From positions 372,001 through 436,000 of the forward strand of contig NZ_PPSL01000002.1 of assembly GCF_002954265.1 (NCBI RefSeq): a stretch of DNA of 64,000 nt, read 5' to 3'. The stretch is from Flavipsychrobacter stenotrophus. Its GTDB lineage: Bacteria > Bacteroidota > Bacteroidia > Chitinophagales > Chitinophagaceae. A program made the position numbers and the translations under genes. The notes beneath the pieces are model-generated. The model saw nothing but the letters and a program-made list of their open reading frames with translations. It did no database searches and was not told the origin of the DNA. The stretch's first letter is position 1; each line of letters starts with the position of its first letter. This document shows, piece after piece, positions 55,201-63,648 of the stretch.

Positions 55201-57443
55201 GCTGTATCATAGCAGCCGCCAATAGTATAAGATATAATAGCAGTACCTGCGCTTACCGCATGTACTACTCCGCCCGGGCTTGTTATTGTGGCAACAGGCA
55301 AATTATTGCTCGACCACGTTCCCGTAGGTGTAGTATTGTTTAGCGTTGCCGAAGACCCTGCGCACAATGTAGTGGTCCCCGTTATCGCTGCCGGAGATTG
55401 ATTGACCGTTATAGGCCCGTATGTCTGGCTGGCTGCTCCACAGGTATTAGATACCGCATAGGTAATGGTAACGCTGGTACCCGATGTAAGACCGGTTACC
55501 GTACCGCCAACTACAGTAGCCACGGTCGGGGCAGAACTGCTCCAGGTACCTAACGGAGTTGCGTCTGATAATGATATTGTAGTACCTGTACACAATGAAG
55601 TTGATGTACCCGAAATAGGTGCCACAACAGGGAATACACTTACAGTGAAAGGCTTTCTTAAAAGAGTAGCGGTATCGCCATTACAGATAATACGGTAATA
55701 CACCGTATCCGAACCCGCAGCCAACGGAGTTACAGCACCGGTTGCAGTATCTATAGTAGCAAAAGTGGTATTTAATACAGACCAGTAACCACCGGTTACA
55801 ACATCCTTAAATGTATCTACGTTCGGTACGCATATCAAGGCAGGTCCTGTAATTGGCGCAGTAATAGGTAATGGATAATTTCTAAAAACGGAGATAGAAG
55901 CAACTTGACTATTTGCAGTTACCACATCTGGTTTTGTATCCCCATCAACGTCAGCTACTGATACACCTACCGGACCGGCACCCGTTGTAAAAGTTAAAGT
56001 AGAATCTAACGTTATGGTTCCCGATACAGAATTATTCCTATATAAGGTTACTTTACCGCCTGACACATCTCCAAGTAATATGTCCACTTTACCATCCGCA
56101 TCGATATCTCCACTAGCTAAACCTACAGGATAGGTGGCAAATATTGGAAAATCAGTTCTTGACGCAAATGAAGCTGCAGTGATCGAACCAATTGTAGACT
56201 GATTTTTAAAAACAGAGAAACTACCTGCTACGAAACCCGGATATGAAAGGTCATTTCCAGTTACAAAAATATCGGTTTTACCATCCATATCAACATCACT
56301 GGCCATAACTTGCTGCCCATGCATCCCTATTGGAATATCCATATTGATGTAAGTTGACAAATTAAAATTACCTGCACCACTGGAAGTATTACGAAAAACG
56401 GTCACTGAACCGTTTATTGTTCCCGCGGAGGCTCTGTTTGCCACAGCAATATCAGGTTTACCGTCACCATCAAAATCAGAAGCACAAATACTTACCGGAT
56501 CTGCATCTGTTGGTAACGAGAAGGTATTCGTTGTAAATAAATTTGGGAATCCAGCATTTCCAACAGGAGGAGTAAGTATGCCGTTAGCAAATATTTTTAC
56601 CTGGTCAGCACCTGCGGTAATTACATTAACAATGGTTGCGGCAACATCAGGCCTGCCGTCACCGTCAAAATCTTCAATTGCTAACTCGTAAACTTTACCT
56701 GAAGGGACGAGAGTTCTGGGAGTCGCCAAAGTTATTGTAGTACCCGAACTAATGTTTCTGCATATAGAAACCGCTCCACCGCCGCCGCTACAGCCAACAA
56801 TTACATCAATTTTGCCGTCACCATCCATATCTGCGAATCTAATATTAGATGGACCCGTTGGAACGGTATAGTTAATTGGCGCAGCATACGACCCTGTAGT
56901 TATTGATCCACCGCTGCCTATAAACCTATACATTGAAATAGTAGTAGTTCCGTTATTAGCTACAACCATATCTAATTTACCATCACCATCAAGGTCAGCA
57001 AAAGCAGCAATATACGGCTGCGCCCCTGTTGTGAAATCAACTTTCGGCTTAAAGTTGTATGCACCAGGCACAAAGCAACTGTTCATATAACGAGGGAGAA
57101 AAGGAGAAGAGAAAAAGCCGGTACGGTTGGTAACTAAACCAGTATTTACCACCTTAACTCCTGCAATCCCGGCACCTGCGGGCACCGTTACAGTCATATT
57201 AGTGGCTGTTGCTGCCGTGGGTATTGCCTTAACACCTCCGAAATAAATGATGTTATTTGCCAGTGTCGTATTAAAATTCGTTCCCGTGATGGTAATAGTA
57301 TTTCCAGGTATTTCCGTATTAGGGGTAACAGAACTGATAGTCGGCTGCCCGTTAGCGGATTTACTAGTGAGAACAAGAGAAGAAAGAGCCAACGCACACA
57401 CACCAAAAAAGCTCTTCACACGTGGGTAATAGATTTTAATCAT
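52239..57443 (-). CDS. Large T9SS-secreted Ig-like repeat protein (paralog)
   Basis: 1734 aa. Signal peptide, IPT/TIG domain (TISSVTPNTEIPGNTITITG), seven FG-GAP motifs (DLDGDGKLDMV, DFDGDGKPDIA and others), about a dozen Ig-like units (ICPNVTITLSDATTLGTWSS and similar), then four PKD-like units of ~100 aa with the pattern PTFxWxxNG...NDxVxVxMTSN..C. It ends in a sorting domain (VMPNPTKGNFVIHG, EISVEITNMLGQVV, LANGMYILNV). Same order of domains as the 2491-aa gene next to it, on the same strand, with its own terminator. A duplicated and diverged pair. Confidence 0.88.
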   Translation of the reverse strand: MIKIYYPRVKSFFGVCALALSSLVLTSKSANGQPTISSVTPNTEIPGNTITITGTNFNTTLANNIIYFGGVKAIPTAATATNMTVTVPAGAGIAGVKVVNTGLVTNRTGFFSSPFLPRYMNSCFVPGAYNFKPKVDFTTGAQPYIAAFADLDGDGKLDMVVANNGTTTISMYRFIGSGGSITTGSYAAPINYTVPTGPSNIRFADMDGDGKIDVIVGCSGGGGAVSICRNISSGTTITLATPRTLVPSGKVYELAIEDFDGDGRPDVAATIVNVITAGADQVKIFANGILTPPVGNAGFPNLFTTNTFSLPTDADPVSICASDFDGDGKPDIAVANRASAGTINGSVTVFRNTSSGAGNFNLSTYINMDIPIGMHGQQVMASDVDMDGKTDIFVTGNDLSYPGFVAGSFSVFKNQSTIGSITAASFASRTDFPIFATYPVGLASGDIDADGKVDILLGDVSGGKVTLYRNNSVSGTITLDSTLTFTTGAGPVGVSVADVDGDTKPDVVTANSQVASISVFRNYPLPITAPITGPALICVPNVDTFKDVVTGGYWSVLNTTFATIDTATGAVTPLAAGSDTVYYRIICNGDTATLLRKPFTVSVFPVVAPISGTSTSLCTGTTISLSDATPLGTWSSSAPTVATVVGGTVTGLTSGTSVTITYAVSNTCGAASQTYGPITVNQSPAAITGTTTLCAGSSATLNNTTPTGTWSSNNLPVATITSPGGVVHAVSAGTAIISYTIGGCYDTALVTVTAGPVIAAIGGPTSVCTGANMTLTNTTPLGTWTSSDNTKATVSASGMVHGIAAGAVTISYTLTNGCGTASQLYPITVNLSPAAITGTFNVCPGNTISLFNTTGGGTWLSTNTAAATVTGTGGVGGVAGGTSVISYTITGGCYDTVIVNVYNSPAPILGGSSVCVGSSITLTNASAPGTWSQVGGFVSIGTSSGVVNGIAAGNATISFTQTSTGCSVALTPFTVNTLPTPISGGPTICRGATTSLTSSPAGGNWTATPLSVASIDATTGFITGNALGIATVSYTIPSTGCAVGTTISVFPSPGPITGSATVCLGGFTNLVDTPSGGVWSSSNSVVAPVNAIGIVSGATLGTTTITYSIAGSSCYATHTMTVTPPPAAISGISTICPNVTITLSDATTLGTWSSSNPAVASINTNTGELIGMSGGTAFISYTLTATSCFVFSPITINPGPTVTGPTSVCQGFTSNLIVDSAFGYWTSSDTNLVKVDSVTGVVRGVVTGPSPSINTALITFTTPGFGCRDTMTVTSYPILTPLVSITTSPTLTLTGSVATVCQNTLVTYTANTINPGPTPTFQWRVNTLPAGTGPSFSYIPLNGDSVSVVMTSSAQCPSPATAKSFVKMVVITRRTPILNLATGIGDTTCLGNPVTLNPNPVFGGAAPTFNWNINGINVGPGSTFTYVPANNDFIRVVIHSNYICPLVDTAVDTLRLTVSPYLNPTITMIGSDSACEGYPIAYSTIMTGGGTHPTYVWKVNGVPAGTAGSLAYMGTTGDVVTVEMTSNFPCINYSVATSAPHSVTVIPVAIPDIYLSVSPGYILAPGMTATFTAHPTNPGLAPTYRWKKNGILIPGANTTTYSTNVLATGDSFTCIMTNTDYCNNTSVYASQEIAIGGNVGVSQVNVPNSDIRVMPNPTKGNFVIHGNVGITTDEEISVEITNMLGQVVYRNQFNAAGGAIDNTVVLDNELANGMYILNVHSEHLSKTIHFELGK

Positions 57444-57946
57444 AAAATATAATTAAGATTTTTCAATTCTATATTGATTCTGACCGTTTTACGCAAATAA
57501 TAGCACTCATTTTTACTGACTTACCTATATACACGCATACACCACCCCTACAGGGGTAGCAACAAATCAAGGATAAAAATAGGAAAAAATTTGCAATATT
57601 ATATTTTTAACACCCTAAAGTGACAATTTTTATTTTAGAATGCGTATAGGTCGAATCACATAGAAGAAATTCCATCTTTTGTCCATTAACCACTCTCCTC
57701 TTTTTGAAAGATGAGTACCCGCCTTTTCGGCGGGGGAGGTGATTAACTGCTTACAGGCACCGTAACCCTTAATAAACAATAAGATACAGCACCCTTAAAA
57801 GCAAAATAAATTACCCATCTGTCACCCTGGCGTCCTAGAAGCCTGCTTGCCGGTAGACAGGGGGCGACCGATTGCATGGGGCCCGCTCTTTTTGAGACAA
57901 ATTGAACAGAAGAACGATCTATTACAGATGACATTTCCCTCCTAAA

Positions 57947-58033
57947 AAAACATATCCACAGAAAATAGCGCCACCGAAACCCTTACCCACAGCTCATTAC
58001 AGCCGATTTTTTCGCAAATTTTGTGGATATGTT
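57947..58033. repeat. Inverted AAACATATCCACA repeat with three DnaA-box-like 9-mers
   Basis: AAACATATCCACA (57948-57960) and its complement TGTGGATATGTTT (58022-58034). 9-mers at 57952-57960 (ATATCCACA), 57983-57991 (TTACCCACA) and 58022-58030 (TGTGGATAT) each differ by one base from TTATCCACA or its complement. Confidence 0.5.
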
Positions 58034-58171
58034 TATTTTATAAATTCAATTTCCCTCATTAATTTACACCCGATTCAGGGAAAACCGCCTGCACAGCTCT
58101 TTGATCTACGAACCCTAACACCACAAAAAACGTAGGGGCTGAAAATCTTCAGCCCTGCGCAACACTGGCGA

Positions 58172-58223
58172 CACTGGTCGAAGCGTCTCGCTTCGTCCTC
58201 GTTAATGGAAGTGTATCGCTTCC
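58172..58223 (-). repeat. Double-hairpin element, copy 4 (inverted)
   Basis: Starts CACTGGTCGAAGCGTCTCGC and contains GGAAGTGTATCGCTTCC. It is the reverse complement of the layout of copies 1 and 2. Confidence 0.7.
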
Positions 58224-58277
58224 GAGACAACGTGTAAACCTGCTTCGGGACGAGGCACTGCCACATTTCATAAAAAA

Positions 58278-58325
58278 AGTGGCAGCATGTAGCAGAAAGT
58301 GGCAGGAAGTGGCAGATAGTGGCAA
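58278..58325. repeat. AGTGGCAG 10-bp tandem repeats
   Basis: Five units at an exact 10-bp period: AGTGGCAG at 58278, 58298 and 58308, AGTGGCAA at 58318 and a degenerate TGTAGCAG at 58288. Inverted CTGCCACTT copies follow at 58389 and 58408. Confidence 0.75.
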
Positions 58326-58662
58326 TTTGTTAAAATCTGCTAAAAACCTTTCCCAACAAGCACTTCCGCCACCTACCCCCAACCAAAACTGCCACTTTTC
58401 TGAAAAACTGCCACTTTTTCTAAAACGGCCAATACACTCACTGCGCTCGTCCGCGATTGTATCGCGGATGCTACGGCGGGGCGTTTGTAACGCCCGTATT
58501 GTAGCAGTAAACAAATACAGAGACTATATAACTAACATGTAAATCTATTCCGGGACGAGACCCTTTATCCTGACCATCACGATTCAGACATCTCCTCACC
58601 CCCAAAAAGCACCATATAAATATTATTATCTTAAAACCCTTATTTTTATGTCCGTCAAATTA

Positions 58663-58670
58663 TATATTTG
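58663..58670 (+). promoter_or_regulatory. Putative -7 element TATATTTG
   Basis: Exact TAnnTTTG match 46 bp before the ATG at 58717. A start at 58648 would lie upstream of it, so the later start is chosen. Confidence 0.5.
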
Positions 58671-58716
58671 CGATGGTTTCGGGCAAACCCGGCAAACAAT
58701 TCAAAAAAACACACAC

Positions 58717-59181
58717 ATGGCAGGGCGTTTTACATTATTACTTTTTGTTCCTATTTTCTTGTTCTGTTCTTCTGTATTCGCCGGAGACCACAATTATTTC
58801 CAGCATAAAAAGATATTCTACCTGTGCTCTATTCAAAAAGAGTGCTTTTACTGCGAGTCTTGCTCTAAAGAAATGTACAAGATCAAGATAAAGAATAATG
58901 TAGATAAGAAAATAAAGAGCATCTTCTATCAGTATTACTCTCCTGTTTATAAAAAAGTGATCACCAAAGAAGCCGTAATAGAAGGCGACCAGATAGAAAG
59001 CCAGAACATTGGCCTGTTATATATATGCGTTCAAAACAAGCTTCACTGGGCCATCAGCAAAATAGTTTATGCCGATGACACAGACGAAACATTCCTTGTA
59101 GAAGGCCCGTTAAAGAAATTTCACCAGGATGCCGATGAGTGCGATTGCAACATCACACCAACCGACAGAAGAGGTAACTAA
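58717..59181 (+). CDS. Secreted hypothetical protein (154 aa)
   Basis: Signal peptide MAGRFTLLLFVPIFLFCSS...VFA-G. The mature part has a Cys-rich block (YLCSIQKECFYCESCSKEM), Lys-rich beta-strand-like repeats and a C-terminal DECDCN. A possible metal-binding or disulfide-rich periplasmic protein. No family recognised. Followed by a terminator. Confidence 0.6.
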   Translation: MAGRFTLLLFVPIFLFCSSVFAGDHNYFQHKKIFYLCSIQKECFYCESCSKEMYKIKIKNNVDKKIKSIFYQYYSPVYKKVITKEAVIEGDQIESQNIGLLYICVQNKLHWAISKIVYADDTDETFLVEGPLKKFHQDADECDCNITPTDRRGN

Positions 59182-59209
59182 AAACTAAATTCTAATAGCA
59201 ATAAATTGA

Positions 59210-59236
59210 AAAGCGTCCCTATGCGGGGCGCTTTTT
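59210..59236 (+). terminator. Terminator after the 154-aa protein gene
   Basis: AAAGCGTCCC/GGGGCGCTTT (one mismatch) followed by TTTTTT. Confidence 0.78.
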
Positions 59237-59276
59237 TAGCCTTACCAGGCAAATAAATTCAGCTAAACGCCACCCC

Positions 59277-59573
59277 ATGCAACAAATAACATCCGTAGAA
59301 CTGAAACAATGGGAGGCCGCCGGCCATGACTACCGGCTGATAGACATACGTGAACAATGGGAGCGCGAACAATTCAATATAGGTGGCGCACACATCCCCA
59401 TGGGTGATCTCATTAGCCGCCTGGGCGAAATACCGAAGGACCAGGACGTAGTGCTGTACTGTGAAAAAGGCATCCGCAGCACCATAACCATACAAAGACT
59501 AGAGGGCTATGGATATAACAACCTCTTCAATCTATCGGGCGGCATGAAAGCCTGGCGGGAAGCAGGCCTGTAA
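59277..59573 (+). CDS. Rhodanese-like domain protein
   Basis: 98 aa single-domain rhodanese, which may transfer sulfur from a persulfide. Active-site Cys62 in YCEKGIRS; LIDIREQWEREQFNIGGAHIP is the typical N-terminal block; GGMKAWREAGL ends the domain. Its stop TAA directly abuts the stop of the converging LD-carboxypeptidase gene. Confidence 0.9.
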   Translation: MQQITSVELKQWEAAGHDYRLIDIREQWEREQFNIGGAHIPMGDLISRLGEIPKDQDVVLYCEKGIRSTITIQRLEGYGYNNLFNLSGGMKAWREAGL

Positions 59574-60464
59574 TTACCTCACCAGTTTTGCGCCGCCTGC
59601 ATTTACGGTCAGCGTATGCCGCATACCCAATGCCAGCGTATAATTCACATCCTGGTGCCCACAGGGAAAATTGAAGCAAACCGGGTAATCATACTCCTTT
59701 ACCTTATCCCATATTATTTCTTCAATGGTCTGTCCGAATGGCCTTTCTGTATCCTGCAGGTCAGTAAACCCACCTAATACAAGCCCTGTAAGACCATCCA
59801 GTTTACCGGCACGTTTCAACTGCAGCAGCATACGATCTATATGATACAAATGCTCGCCAAGATCTTCTAAAAACAATATTTTACCCTTCGTATCTACATC
59901 CGAACTAGTCCCTATCATATGCACAAGCAACGACAAATTACCACCTGTAAGCACACCTGTTCCCCTTCCGGATTTGTTAAAGCTTGCGGCCGGAATAATA
60001 TATTGCTCTGGCTCGCCTGCCAGCGCACGCTTCAGCGACAGCAGGTAGTCTTCGTTTTCTGTTTCTGGCTTAAACGCGCCACACATGGGGCTGTGCAGCG
60101 TAGGTATACCCAGCGTAGCAGTAATATGGCTATGCAGAACAGTGATGTCACTAAATCCGCAAACCCACTTTGGCCGGGCTTTAAAAGCATTAAAATCGAG
60201 ATCATCAATAATACGGCTCATGCCATAGCCGCCTCTGCCCATCAATATGGCGTCAATTTCAGGATCATCCAACATAGCCTGCATATCCGCAAGGCGCTCG
60301 TGGTCGGTACCCGCAAAATAGTGAAACTCATTGCCCACCGTTTTACCCACCTTCACCTTATACCCCCAGCGCTCCAGCACCGTTATAGCATACTGTATTC
60401 TTTCTGCCGATACATACCCCGATGGACAAGTGATACCAATAACTCCGCCCTGTTGTAAATTCAT
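59574..60464 (-). CDS. ldcA: LD-carboxypeptidase (S66 family)
   Basis: 296 aa. Removes the terminal D-Ala from murein tetrapeptides during peptidoglycan recycling; cytoplasmic (no signal peptide). Catalytic triad visible: Ser105 in GFSD, Glu200 in FLED, His270 in PCGHQ. GRGGYGMSRIIDDLD and GGNLSLL are conserved blocks. Family length about 300 aa. The gene converges with the rhodanese gene with no spacer. Confidence 0.92.
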   Translation of the reverse strand: MNLQQGGVIGITCPSGYVSAERIQYAITVLERWGYKVKVGKTVGNEFHYFAGTDHERLADMQAMLDDPEIDAILMGRGGYGMSRIIDDLDFNAFKARPKWVCGFSDITVLHSHITATLGIPTLHSPMCGAFKPETENEDYLLSLKRALAGEPEQYIIPAASFNKSGRGTGVLTGGNLSLLVHMIGTSSDVDTKGKILFLEDLGEHLYHIDRMLLQLKRAGKLDGLTGLVLGGFTDLQDTERPFGQTIEEIIWDKVKEYDYPVCFNFPCGHQDVNYTLALGMRHTLTVNAGGAKLVR

Positions 60465-60673
60465 GATAAACCAAAAGTAAGGAACGCTGCCAGTTGTACA
60501 AAGATGGTTAGGGAAAAAATGCCATTAAACCCTTTGTTATTGAATAGTTACCGCTAATTGTTTTACCTCTGATAGTATTTTATCTGTATAACTAAACGCT
60601 TATCTTCGTCCCTAAGAAAAACAGTCCAGCATTGGTTTTGTAGTTTTTACTTTTAAAAATTTTACTTTTTCAT

Positions 60674-62065
60674 ATGGCATTAATCAAATCAATTTCAGGA
60701 ATAAGAGGTACAATAGGCGGCACACCAGGCAAAAGCCTGACGCCAATAGATGTAGTGAAATTCACCACTGCATATGGTGCATGGGTAGCCAGCCAGGGCA
60801 CTAATAAGAAGATAGTTATTGGTCGTGATGGCCGTATTTCCGGCGGCATGGTACGCGACCTGGTAGTGGCAACGCTGCAAGGCATAGGCTGCGATGTGGT
60901 AGACCTGGGGCTGAGCACCACACCTACTGTAGAAATGGCAGTGAAGATGGAAAACGCAGGGGGCGGTATCATACTTACAGCAAGCCATAATCCTAAACAA
61001 TGGAATGCACTAAAGTTGCTGAACCATGAGGGCGAATTCCTGAATGCAGCCGAAGGCCAGTGGATACTGGACTATGCGGAAAAGACCGAACCAACCTACG
61101 CAGAGATAGACAACATAGGCACTCAGCGTAATGATGACACCTACATTCAGAAACACATAGACATAATACTGGCTCATCCACTGGTAGACGTAGCTGCAAT
61201 TAAGGCCATGAACTATAGCGTGGTGCTTGATTCTGTTAACTCTACCGGTACCATATCAGTACCACCATTACTGCGTGCACTGGGTGTAAATGACATAACA
61301 GTAATTAATGAAGAAGTAACGGGCCATTTCGCTCACAACCCTGAGCCACTGCCTGAAAACCTGGTAGACCTCTGCAATGCAGTAAAAGAAAAGAAGGCAA
61401 CCCTGGGCATAGCTGTAGATCCTGATGTGGACAGGCTTTGCTTTGTATGCGAAGACGGTTCATTATTTGGCGAAGAGTATACACTGGTAGCTGTAGCCGA
61501 CTATATATTGAGCAACAAAAAAGGCAATACTGTCTCTAATCTCTCATCTACCCGCGCACTGCAGGATGTAACAGAGAAGCACGGCGGCAAGTACTTTCCA
61601 AGCGCAGTAGGCGAAGTGAACGTAGTCAAGAAGATGAAGGAAAACAATGCAGTAATAGGCGGCGAAGGCAATGGCGGTATTATAGTGCCTGAACTGCACT
61701 ATGGCCGCGATGCACTCATTGGTATAGCGTTATTCCTTACTCACCTGGCAAAGAAAGGATTGTCTGTAAAGGCATTGCGCAACACCTACCCTAACTACTT
61801 CATCTCTAAGAACAAGATAGACCTACCTGAAGGCCTGAATGTAAAAGCTATATTCGAAGAGATCAAAAAGAAGTATGCTGCACAGCCTATCAACACAGAA
61901 GATGGCCTGCGTATAGACTTTGATAAGGATTGGGTGCACCTGCGTACTTCAAATACAGAGCCAATAATAAGGGTATACTCGGAAAGCAAAGACGAAGCCA
62001 GTGCTAATAATGTAGCGCAAACGATAATGACGGCAATAAAAGAACTTATGGCCGTAACTGCATAA
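60674..62065 (+). CDS. glmM: Phosphoglucosamine mutase
   Basis: 463 aa phosphohexomutase. It converts glucosamine-6-P to glucosamine-1-P for peptidoglycan and glycan precursor synthesis. Phosphoserine site Ser104 in LTASHNP; metal loop DPDVDRLCFV; sugar-binding GGEGNGG; phosphate-binding RTSNTEPIIRVYSE. Phosphomannomutase function cannot be ruled out. The next gene starts 2 bp after its stop, so they form an operon. Confidence 0.9.
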   Translation: MALIKSISGIRGTIGGTPGKSLTPIDVVKFTTAYGAWVASQGTNKKIVIGRDGRISGGMVRDLVVATLQGIGCDVVDLGLSTTPTVEMAVKMENAGGGIILTASHNPKQWNALKLLNHEGEFLNAAEGQWILDYAEKTEPTYAEIDNIGTQRNDDTYIQKHIDIILAHPLVDVAAIKAMNYSVVLDSVNSTGTISVPPLLRALGVNDITVINEEVTGHFAHNPEPLPENLVDLCNAVKEKKATLGIAVDPDVDRLCFVCEDGSLFGEEYTLVAVADYILSNKKGNTVSNLSSTRALQDVTEKHGGKYFPSAVGEVNVVKKMKENNAVIGGEGNGGIIVPELHYGRDALIGIALFLTHLAKKGLSVKALRNTYPNYFISKNKIDLPEGLNVKAIFEEIKKKYAAQPINTEDGLRIDFDKDWVHLRTSNTEPIIRVYSESKDEASANNVAQTIMTAIKELMAVTA

Positions 62066-62067
62066 AA

Positions 62068-62547
62068 ATGGCATCTGACCAGGACAATAAAGTGAATGAC
62101 CTCCTCAATGATATGCAGGCCGAGATGACCGAAAGGCAGGCTGAGCGCTACGTAAGGAGAATAAAACATGGTAGGGCGGCGATAGTATTCGTCGCCTTTA
62201 TCTATGTTGTAAAGCTGATACGGGTCTTAGACAACTTTGAACAGGCAAAAAGCGCAAGCTATCTGTTTGGCGGTATCATTGCTTTATATGCATCGCTGTT
62301 CGTACTTAGCCGGACAAACGCTTATACCGGCCTGCTAATAGCTACGATAGCATACCTACTTGTTGTAGCCATAACCATGATAATGGAGATGACGATAATA
62401 GCAGAAAACCCTATAGCGGAGATAGCCGGCATACAGCGGGCTGCCTACTTATCGACCATAATTGTACGGATCGGTATCTTTTACTTCCTTATCTACGGCA
62501 TGAAGTATGCTAAGAAATTTGAGGCATTGTATGCCGATGGAGAATAG
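62068..62547 (+). CDS. Hypothetical four-span membrane protein
   Basis: 159 aa. Charged N-terminus (~1-36) then about four hydrophobic spans (~37-52, ~63-80, ~86-106, ~128-146). Starts 2 bp after the glmM stop, so co-transcribed and possibly coupled in translation. No family recognised. Confidence 0.7.
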   Translation: MASDQDNKVNDLLNDMQAEMTERQAERYVRRIKHGRAAIVFVAFIYVVKLIRVLDNFEQAKSASYLFGGIIALYASLFVLSRTNAYTGLLIATIAYLLVVAITMIMEMTIIAENPIAEIAGIQRAAYLSTIIVRIGIFYFLIYGMKYAKKFEALYADGE

Positions 62548-62570
62548 ATGTCTTTGACTATCTTTAATAC

Positions 62571-63416
62571 ATGAAACCACTTTCCATTATCATCATATGC
62601 CTGTTCTTTTTTTCCTGTAAGGAGAAGAAGGCAGATAATGATTGGGGTAAAATGGATCTGCACGGGAAGGTGAAAACGTTGGTAGAGAAGGATTACATGT
62701 TGGATACTACCGGCAGTAATAAGGGGAAGCATCTAAGGTGGACTAAAACTTTCAAATTCAATTTAAATGGCCTGCTTATAGAAAACGAGCAACTCGATGA
62801 AAAGAATAAATCGATGTTCAGATACACTTACACATATGGTGCCGCAAACCGGATAAGAGAGGAGCGAGGATATGCTGATAATGTGATGGCCACCACCCGC
62901 TATACATATGATACTATAAACCACACCACCCTGAAAAATTTCTTTCCTTTTGATGGCAGTTCGATACTTATACAAGCTAAGTATCAATATAACAAAGGGG
63001 GCCAACTCCTCAGCACAATCATGAGTATTCCGGCCAGCGCACCCGATACGGGTTTGAAGATAATGTCGAACGAGGTGTTTGTGTATGACAAGAAAGGAAA
63101 CAAAGTAAAGAGTATATATACCCATTCGGATAGCTTCAGGGAGACCACTATTTATGCCTACGACGAGCATGGTAACTGCATCAGTGAGGTTGCAGATACA
63201 GCATTGCCACACCGTGCAATAAGAACCACTCGCAAGTTTGACGAAAAGGATAATTTGATTGAAGAGAGATCTTATGAAGCAGATGGCAGCATCCACTCAC
63301 AAAAGAAAATAGAATACAGATCTTTCGACAAGGCAGGCAACTGGTTGGTGCAGTATATACATTGGAAAGATCTGGGGACAACGGTTATAGAGCGGAGTAT
63401 TGAGTATTATCCGTGA
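62571..63416 (+). CDS. Lipoprotein with YD/RHS-like repeats
   Basis: 281 aa. Lipoprotein signal MKPLSIIIICLFFFSCKEKK with Cys16. The body has repeats of Tyr-containing motifs such as YTYTYGAANRI, RYTYDTINH, AYDEHGNCISE and FDEKDNLIEE that resemble the YD-repeat strands of RHS-like proteins, but without the toxin end. It lies 23 bp after the glmM-linked membrane protein. Confidence 0.75.
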   Translation: MKPLSIIIICLFFFSCKEKKADNDWGKMDLHGKVKTLVEKDYMLDTTGSNKGKHLRWTKTFKFNLNGLLIENEQLDEKNKSMFRYTYTYGAANRIREERGYADNVMATTRYTYDTINHTTLKNFFPFDGSSILIQAKYQYNKGGQLLSTIMSIPASAPDTGLKIMSNEVFVYDKKGNKVKSIYTHSDSFRETTIYAYDEHGNCISEVADTALPHRAIRTTRKFDEKDNLIEERSYEADGSIHSQKKIEYRSFDKAGNWLVQYIHWKDLGTTVIERSIEYYP

Positions 63417-63448
63417 TTGCCAATTTACATCGTTAAGCTCTGCCGCTT

Positions 63449-63474
63449 AAGAGACGCAAAATCTTGCGTCTCTA
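63449..63474. repeat. REP palindrome
   Basis: AAGAGACGCAAAATCTTGCG continuing to TCTCTACGAAC. Shares its GCCGCTT and GAAC flanks with the copy at 43711. The GTAG foot is not kept (TTAA). Confidence 0.75.
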
Positions 63475-63648
63475 CGAACATTCAATTAATTTACATTATC
63501 CTGCATAATGCATCCCATACAATCATAACCAACACAGACCAGCAACCACTGGCACGGTATTTATTGGTTATTCTCTGAGGTAGTGGATTTTTAAGCTACT
63601 GCCTTGAATATTTGCACCAAACAGTTGCTAATAAAAATCAATAACACA

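Larger units (their letters stand above)
57444..58716. other. 1.27-kb gene-free divergent region with origin-like signals
   Basis: No convincing gene. In order: GGGGT hairpin (near 57545), an extended stem-loop around CCCGCCTTTTCGGCGGG (57686-57744), degenerate GCCTGCTTGCCGG palindrome (near 57840), three near-consensus DnaA boxes and an inverted repeat (57947-58033), AT-rich stretch to 58070, double-hairpin element (58172-58223), 10-bp iterons (58278-58325), inverted CTGCCACTT copies (58389-58418), and two hairpins (GTCCGCGATTGTATCGCGGA and GGGCGTTTGTAACGCCC). Flanking genes point away on both sides. Confidence 0.6.

Noticed and set aside
58149-58542. Overlapping open frames on both strands
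   Set aside because: They cover hairpins and AGTGGCAG repeats; no protein-like composition on either strand.
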